Below the pieces are notes generated by a model. It saw nothing but the letters and a program-made list of their open reading frames with translations, was not told the DNA's origin and did not search any database. A DNA stretch of 64,000 nt, from positions 15,210,501 to 15,274,500 of the forward strand of contig NC_088113.1 of assembly GCF_036370855.1 (NCBI RefSeq), in the 5' to 3' direction. Each line of letters opens with the position of its first letter. The stretch's first letter is position 1. The DNA comes from Dromaius novaehollandiae. Taxonomy: Eukaryota > Chordata > Aves > Casuariiformes > Dromaiidae. Made by a program: the position numbers and the translations under genes. Shown here in pieces: positions 59,001 to 64,000 of this stretch.

Positions 59001-60981
59001 CAGCACAATGCATGAGAGGTGCCTTAGCATTACAGAGTAGAACACATGCAGAAGAATATTGAAATAATGTATTAACACCACACCAGATTTTTAGGAGAGC
59101 ACTATATCCCTAGTAACAAGTGCCATACCCTCCTGTCATCCACCTGTGCCTAAGGTGCTCACCTAGAAGAGGCACTGCTGACAGCATGTGGCTATTTATT
59201 GTAGCGTACTTTTTCCAACTTCGGTTCCATTTCTGTTTGATTCAATGATCTACCTTTTACCTTTCTGCATTTCTAAGCATCTCTGTCTTTACAGACTTAA
59301 CTTGTAACTGTTAATTGTCAGGCCAGTTCTACTTTTTGAAAGCATAGTCGGCACTACTACCTACGCTGTATGTGTTTTCTCCACACGCAAATGTCCCTGC
59401 ATACCCCTGATGAGCTAACACTAAAAAAGACTGGTTTTTGCAAAGATATGGAATTACCATGCATTTCTTTCTGACAGCTTGTATGATGTTATCATAAGAC
59501 TGATTACTGAGATGTGAGATCCATCAGTCAGAGACTACAACAAATACTGTCATTATGTTTTTGCACTGACTTAATTAGATATGCTTTTAATGACTTAGTT
59601 CAGCTGATGCAACATCCTATAATGGCCATAGCTTTGAATATGCAGAGCTGTTTATAGAATTGAACTGATCGTAGTAAATTACAATAATATATCTTACATT
59701 AGTAAGTTCAATAAAGGGTCTTAGTCAGTTACATGAAGATGGAAATTTCCCTGTCTACTTTACCATTTTGAAGTGTGTTAGATATCACATGTCAAATATT
59801 TTTTTGTTTTTTTTTAAAAAAAACCTTTTTTTTCCCCCTTAGTATAGATATGCATGGTCCCTGTGCATTTATCTGTGCAGGAAAACTGACCACAGTAGCT
59901 ATTTCTGATATACCTATTCCATAATACCTCCCAGAATAGATATTCTAGTCCAGAACAGTCACGGGTCAGATGGTAAGCTATTGCAGAACAGCTTATTTTG
60001 CAATAGCAATTCCAGTCAATTTTCCAGTGTAGAGCGCCTTCCATCCACAGCTCCAAACTCTTGTTTATACCAGAAAATTTTGTCTTCAGATAATAGTATA
60101 AATTTGTTCTATTCAATTCTTTAAGGCCCTCATTAAGCACTGAACTCCCTTTGGGATCCATGAGATCAGCCAGGGAGAATTTTATATTATAGAAATTGGT
60201 ATTAATCTGCCCAGACTCTAGTTTTATTAACCAAACATTTAATTAACACCTTCTTGTAACTCCAAGCTGTATATATTTTTGGCTGCAGGATGTCCTCTGG
60301 GCTTTTCTGGCACAGCACCTGCTAGAGCCCAGTCCTAAAACAGGAGACAGAAAGTTGCTCGGAAGAAGATCCATAAAGCCAGAATCGCCATCCAGTAGCT
60401 TTCATTGCCAACAGCAGAGCAAAATGTCATGCCTTTCCCCCATGCCCAAATACAGAAGATGAGTTACAACAGTGACATCCACGTGACACTACTGAGTTTA
60501 CTCAGAATACAGAGAAAAGAGTGATGGACAGATGTACAGAAGGACTTCACGAGAAGACTGAAGGGACTAAAAATGCATCCTGGAGAGGCAGTGCAGGAAA
60601 GTCTTCACAGAAGGCTGGTTAACCAACTTGCTGCATCCAGAACTATTTATAAAACAACTCGGTAAGACAAGTTTTGGGTTCTTGTTCATATTTGAAGAAC
60701 GGGTTTTCTCCTCACTTCCCATTAAAAAATAACCCCCAAAAACCCAGCAAAACACTTTTTTATTTCATATCCCTTTCATTGAGGACCCTCAAAAGCAAAG
60801 GTTGTCGTTTGTCCAAAATTACACCCAAGTGCCCCTGGCATTTTTGTGGTGTGGAACAATTAACATTAGTAACTTAATTAAAATCTCCCAATGCATTTTA
60901 AATGATGACATAAAGCTGATTTTAATCTAGGTTTCCAAAAATAAAGTGGAAGTCTGTATCAACTGCCCCACCCTGTTCATA

Positions 60982-61006
60982 ATTTTATGGCTCACAGCCA
61001 TAAAAT
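60982..61006. repeat. Perfect 25-base hairpin, 11-bp arms, 3-base loop
   Basis: ATTTTATGGCT (60982-60992), loop cac, AGCCATAAAAT (60996-61006). The arms contain TTTTATGG, the core typical of posterior (AbdB-class) HOX proteins. Confidence 0.95.
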
Positions 61007-63519
61007 GTCTGAATAGTGACTCTCAGAACAGTGTCAAAACAGACTCATACATCATCCTTTTACTTCACTTTCCCCAAGCATTATTAAATAATTAATAATA
61101 AAGGTCTAAAGTCCATCCTGAGTTTTACCGGTTGGCTTAAATATAGGGCCATGTCAGCATGGTGTAGTATGCATATAAATGAAAGAACAGATTTTGGCTC
61201 AAATATTTTTAATGTACAGCAGGTGGCATTTTGGAGTTTAAAGACTAAAATCACATCTGAGTTTTCATGCTTTCTAGGATTTTGCCAACGAAAGGAAAAC
61301 ACAAAATAAACAAGACATTTTACCTTTTCAAAGCCAGGAGAAATGTTCTACTGACTGCTATAGTCAAGCTGTCACACGAACAAGGAATAGATGACATTTA
61401 TGCTTTCCATTTATGTTTTAACATCTTGCATTTGTTTATATTTCGACACATTTCCCCTGTTTCAAAATACTTTCTCTCTTCATGTTCCCTCACAACACAG
61501 TCTTCAAAAGAATAATAAAAGTAGTAAATGCCCCACTTTCCATTCTAAATTCCTACTGTAATTTTCTTATAACTTTTTGAAGCATTAGAGCTGCTACAAC
61601 TGACTTTTTTTTCAGGCAGGGTATGTGCCTGCAGCCTGCAGTTCTTGTTATTGAACTTGCTACTGCAAGCATGAGAGGCTGATACAGTAACTGGGACTAC
61701 AGAGGGAGAATCAGGCTTCAAGAATGTCCTAACTTAGTGTGACACCAGTGTAGGACTGAAAAATAGTAGCTATGATAGTACTGGGCAAGCTCAAATGGCT
61801 TAGCACATAAAATTTATTTCAGTAAATGCTCAGTAATATCTTTCTGCCTGTTTGCAGCTTAATTATTGTCAATAGATCCAAGTGCACATGGTATTTATAC
61901 TAAACTGGGAAAAGGCATTCCTTGATTTAAGTTACTTTGTGAGTGTTTCTTTGTCCCAAATACCTTTGTTGTCCTGGCACCAAAAAGTACATTACTGCCC
62001 CTAACAGTGTTAGAAAATGCTGGATCTGAAAATGACTGTGGCAGAGGTTATATGAAGGCTATTCTTCCTTTTTAAAAAAGGCCTGTTGGACTTTAGTTCT
62101 AGCTGACAGATAAAACAAAGAAAAGAGATGGTAACAAAAAAAACCCTCCTCTCAGGATGACTTGGCTCCTTGCAAAGTAAATATTTTGCAGGTTTCTCAG
62201 TCCAAAACTAGGCAAATGGAAAACATATATCAGATTTTTTTTTTCCAACCAAACATGATAGTTAGAGGTCCCTTGTGAAGTTGTTAGCTGTGAATGGCTT
62301 TTCATCTCTTATTTCTGTGGGCTCTGCTCATTAGAAAAGATCAGTAACTTTTCATGTAGCTGGCACGTGATAGATCTGGCTCCCATTTCTTCCTAACTTA
62401 TTTGGAGTAAAATCTGCTAGCTCACAAAATGGCTGTCCTCCCAAGGATTCTCCAGATCACAGCTAAAGGAAGCTGAAAAGAAATTGAAGCTTGTTGGAAC
62501 ATAGTAGGCATACTCCCAAGAAGCTCTTAAATGGCCGGTGGGTTTTTTTTCTCATTTTCACTGTTGTCAAAGGTGTCTCCCTTTTTAGGCTTGAGTACTT
62601 AAGACTGGCTTCCACATGCTGTCTGGCGTTAATTGAAAATAGGTCCACCATTAGGCCTACCAGTCTATTAAAAGAATTACTGACAGACCATTTGGAGAGA
62701 AAGACTTACCATGGCAATCATGAAAACTTAATGTAAGAGACTAATTACATATAAAAAGAGGAAAAAATTTTGATAAGGTATGCAACAAAGAACAAGAAAA
62801 AGTATACACAAGCTTTTATATATTGAATGCGCTATTCTGCTGATGCAGTTTAAAATCTTGGCACTAAGATAAATGCAGTTTCATTTTCTATAGTGCTTTT
62901 ATTATATAGTATGTAATGATAAGAACAGTTTTAGATCTAGACAGTCTCTTCTTCAGCAATTACAGAACTGACTTTGAAATCAGCATCAGACGTGTTATAC
63001 AGACTATTTTAGAACATACCCACCTTCAAAAGTATCTTGATAACAGCATAGCTTTATAATAGGAGGCAATCTTAAGGAAACTCTTTGGTAACAGGGTATT
63101 TTTTTAAAGCAAACAAATCCAAAAGTGTTTCACTACCTATCATATGCAGTTTTATTAAGAATTAGTGCAATCATAGTATAAAACTTAATATCTTCAAAGT
63201 AATAGTTCTTCTGTGTGCCATCTGTGGTGCCCTCTACTGCACATCTTTGCAGCAGCAAGACAAGGATCAGTTACACTGCTTTTTTTTTCACCTTTTTTTC
63301 CCCATCTTAACTTCTAATAATGGTTCATTGCTTTTTTTCCTGATCATTTTCCCTCTAATATACATAAAATATGCAGTGAGTATTTGCAATTGAAATTCAT
63401 TTTTCCTGTCAGGCAGAGGGAAAAGAAGAAAGAGAGAGGAGTTCAGGACATGACCTGCAAATTCATTTACAGATTGTAGTTCATTCACTGATCATATTCT
63501 GGATACAAGTTTATGTGTT

Positions 63520-63552
63520 TATATATACATGTATATATTAACATATATATTT
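63520..63552. repeat. Interrupted (TA)n microsatellite
   Basis: TA repeats with single-base interruptions near the right end of the window. Confidence 0.85.
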
Positions 63553-64000
63553 GTAATATTAAGGTTGAAGCATGGAAACTTTTGTTAGTATTGCTTGTTT
63601 TTCAATCTCAGCTATCTCTGGAATAAGCATTAGGTATTTGGGTCATGCTTTTTCTAGTTGCTGTTTGCTGCTATAATGAAGAGACAAGTCATTAAAATAG
63701 CTTCTTACAAGCTGATATATATAGTTTTATTTGCAATCTGTTGCTAGAGGCATGATACAATTTTGTCAGTTCTATATCAAACAAAAATCTGTTGATTTTG
63801 ATGTTGATTGTTGGAAAGAGCTACAGGGTTTTTATGTAAATATTTCCAGAGTGATCTCAAGGTACCTGAAGGCTAAGGACTGAAGATGAAAGATCTGAAA
63901 ATTTCTATTTATTAATTCCCCTTTCTTTTCCTTGCTTCTGTTAATTGAAGCACCTCGTGTTCATATCATCATAGCCTGAGGTTTTCCTTGAATAAATCAA

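Larger units (their letters stand above)
40640..64000. other. Upstream intergenic sequence, no gene recognised
   Basis: About 23 kb of mostly AT-rich DNA lies 5' of BMP7. No exon of a neighbouring gene was recognised on either strand. In mammals SPO11 is the next gene on this side, and no fragment of it was identified. Contents are MIR-like relics (41267-41400, 53630-53760), a palindromic repeat relic (46115-46185), pyrimidine and A-rich runs (48740-48786, 55527-55554, 59800-59838), microsatellites, and several perfect inverted repeats between 50808 and 53880 and at 60982. The last 6 kb shows nothing further I can name. Confidence 0.85.

Noticed and set aside
59819-59843. Splice-acceptor-like tract (T-run, C-run, TTAG) on the plus strand
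   Set aside because: No coding sequence or donor was found to go with it; T-rich runs produce such matches by chance.
59814-60161. 115-codon minus-strand ORF, 20 kb upstream
   Set aside because: It has a real ATG but no recognised domain, and ends in an A/T-rich run. Possibly an old repeat; no family could be named.
40640-64000. Exons of the neighbouring gene expected upstream (SPO11 in mammals)
   Set aside because: No conserved topoisomerase-type motifs or other familiar protein stretches were seen on either strand, so the neighbour is presumably beyond the right edge.
1-64000. CRISPR arrays, operons, bacterial or phage genes
   Set aside because: The window is a spliced vertebrate locus; no direct-repeat/spacer array or prokaryotic gene organisation is present.

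Overview
The window is vertebrate nuclear DNA carrying the 5' part of one protein-coding gene, BMP7 (bone morphogenetic protein 7, a secreted TGF-beta family ligand), on the minus strand. Three coding exons can be placed to the base. Exon 1 is 39813-39381, exon 2 is 15399-15207 and exon 3 is 4667-4519. All three have GT donors and AG acceptors, and their splice phases fit together. They encode about 258 residues: the signal peptide and most of the prodomain. The rest of the prodomain, the furin cleavage site and the mature cystine-knot ligand must lie beyond position 1, so the gene is cut by the window edge. No other protein-coding exon was recognised.

Organism: a sauropsid (bird, crocodilian or turtle), with a bird the most plausible. 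This is inferred from the protein, which is close to but not mammalian BMP7, from the small introns, from the lack of any intact transposon in 64 kb, and from worn MIR-like and CR1-like repeat relics of the type common in archosaurs and turtles. Species was not determined.

Layout: 1-4518 is part of intron 3. 4668-15206 is intron 2. 15400-39380 is intron 1, with a small second GC-rich island at about 34556-34960. 38720-40640 is a CpG island covering exon 1, the 5' UTR and the promoter; it contains a (GAGCAG)8 repeat between two CGG runs, a short upstream ORF, two CRE-like sites and a cluster of CCGG cores resembling Grainyhead-like sites. 40640-64000 is AT-rich upstream sequence with repeat relics and microsatellites only.

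I found no evidence of a new multi-gene system. The most interesting structure outside the exons is a set of perfect or near-perfect inverted repeats with 8-14 bp arms in the introns and upstream DNA. Several contain homeodomain-type cores (TAATTA, TAATCC, TTTTATGG) or a POU octamer. They are candidate cis-regulatory elements of BMP7 or DNA/RNA hairpins, and cross-species alignment would separate these possibilities.
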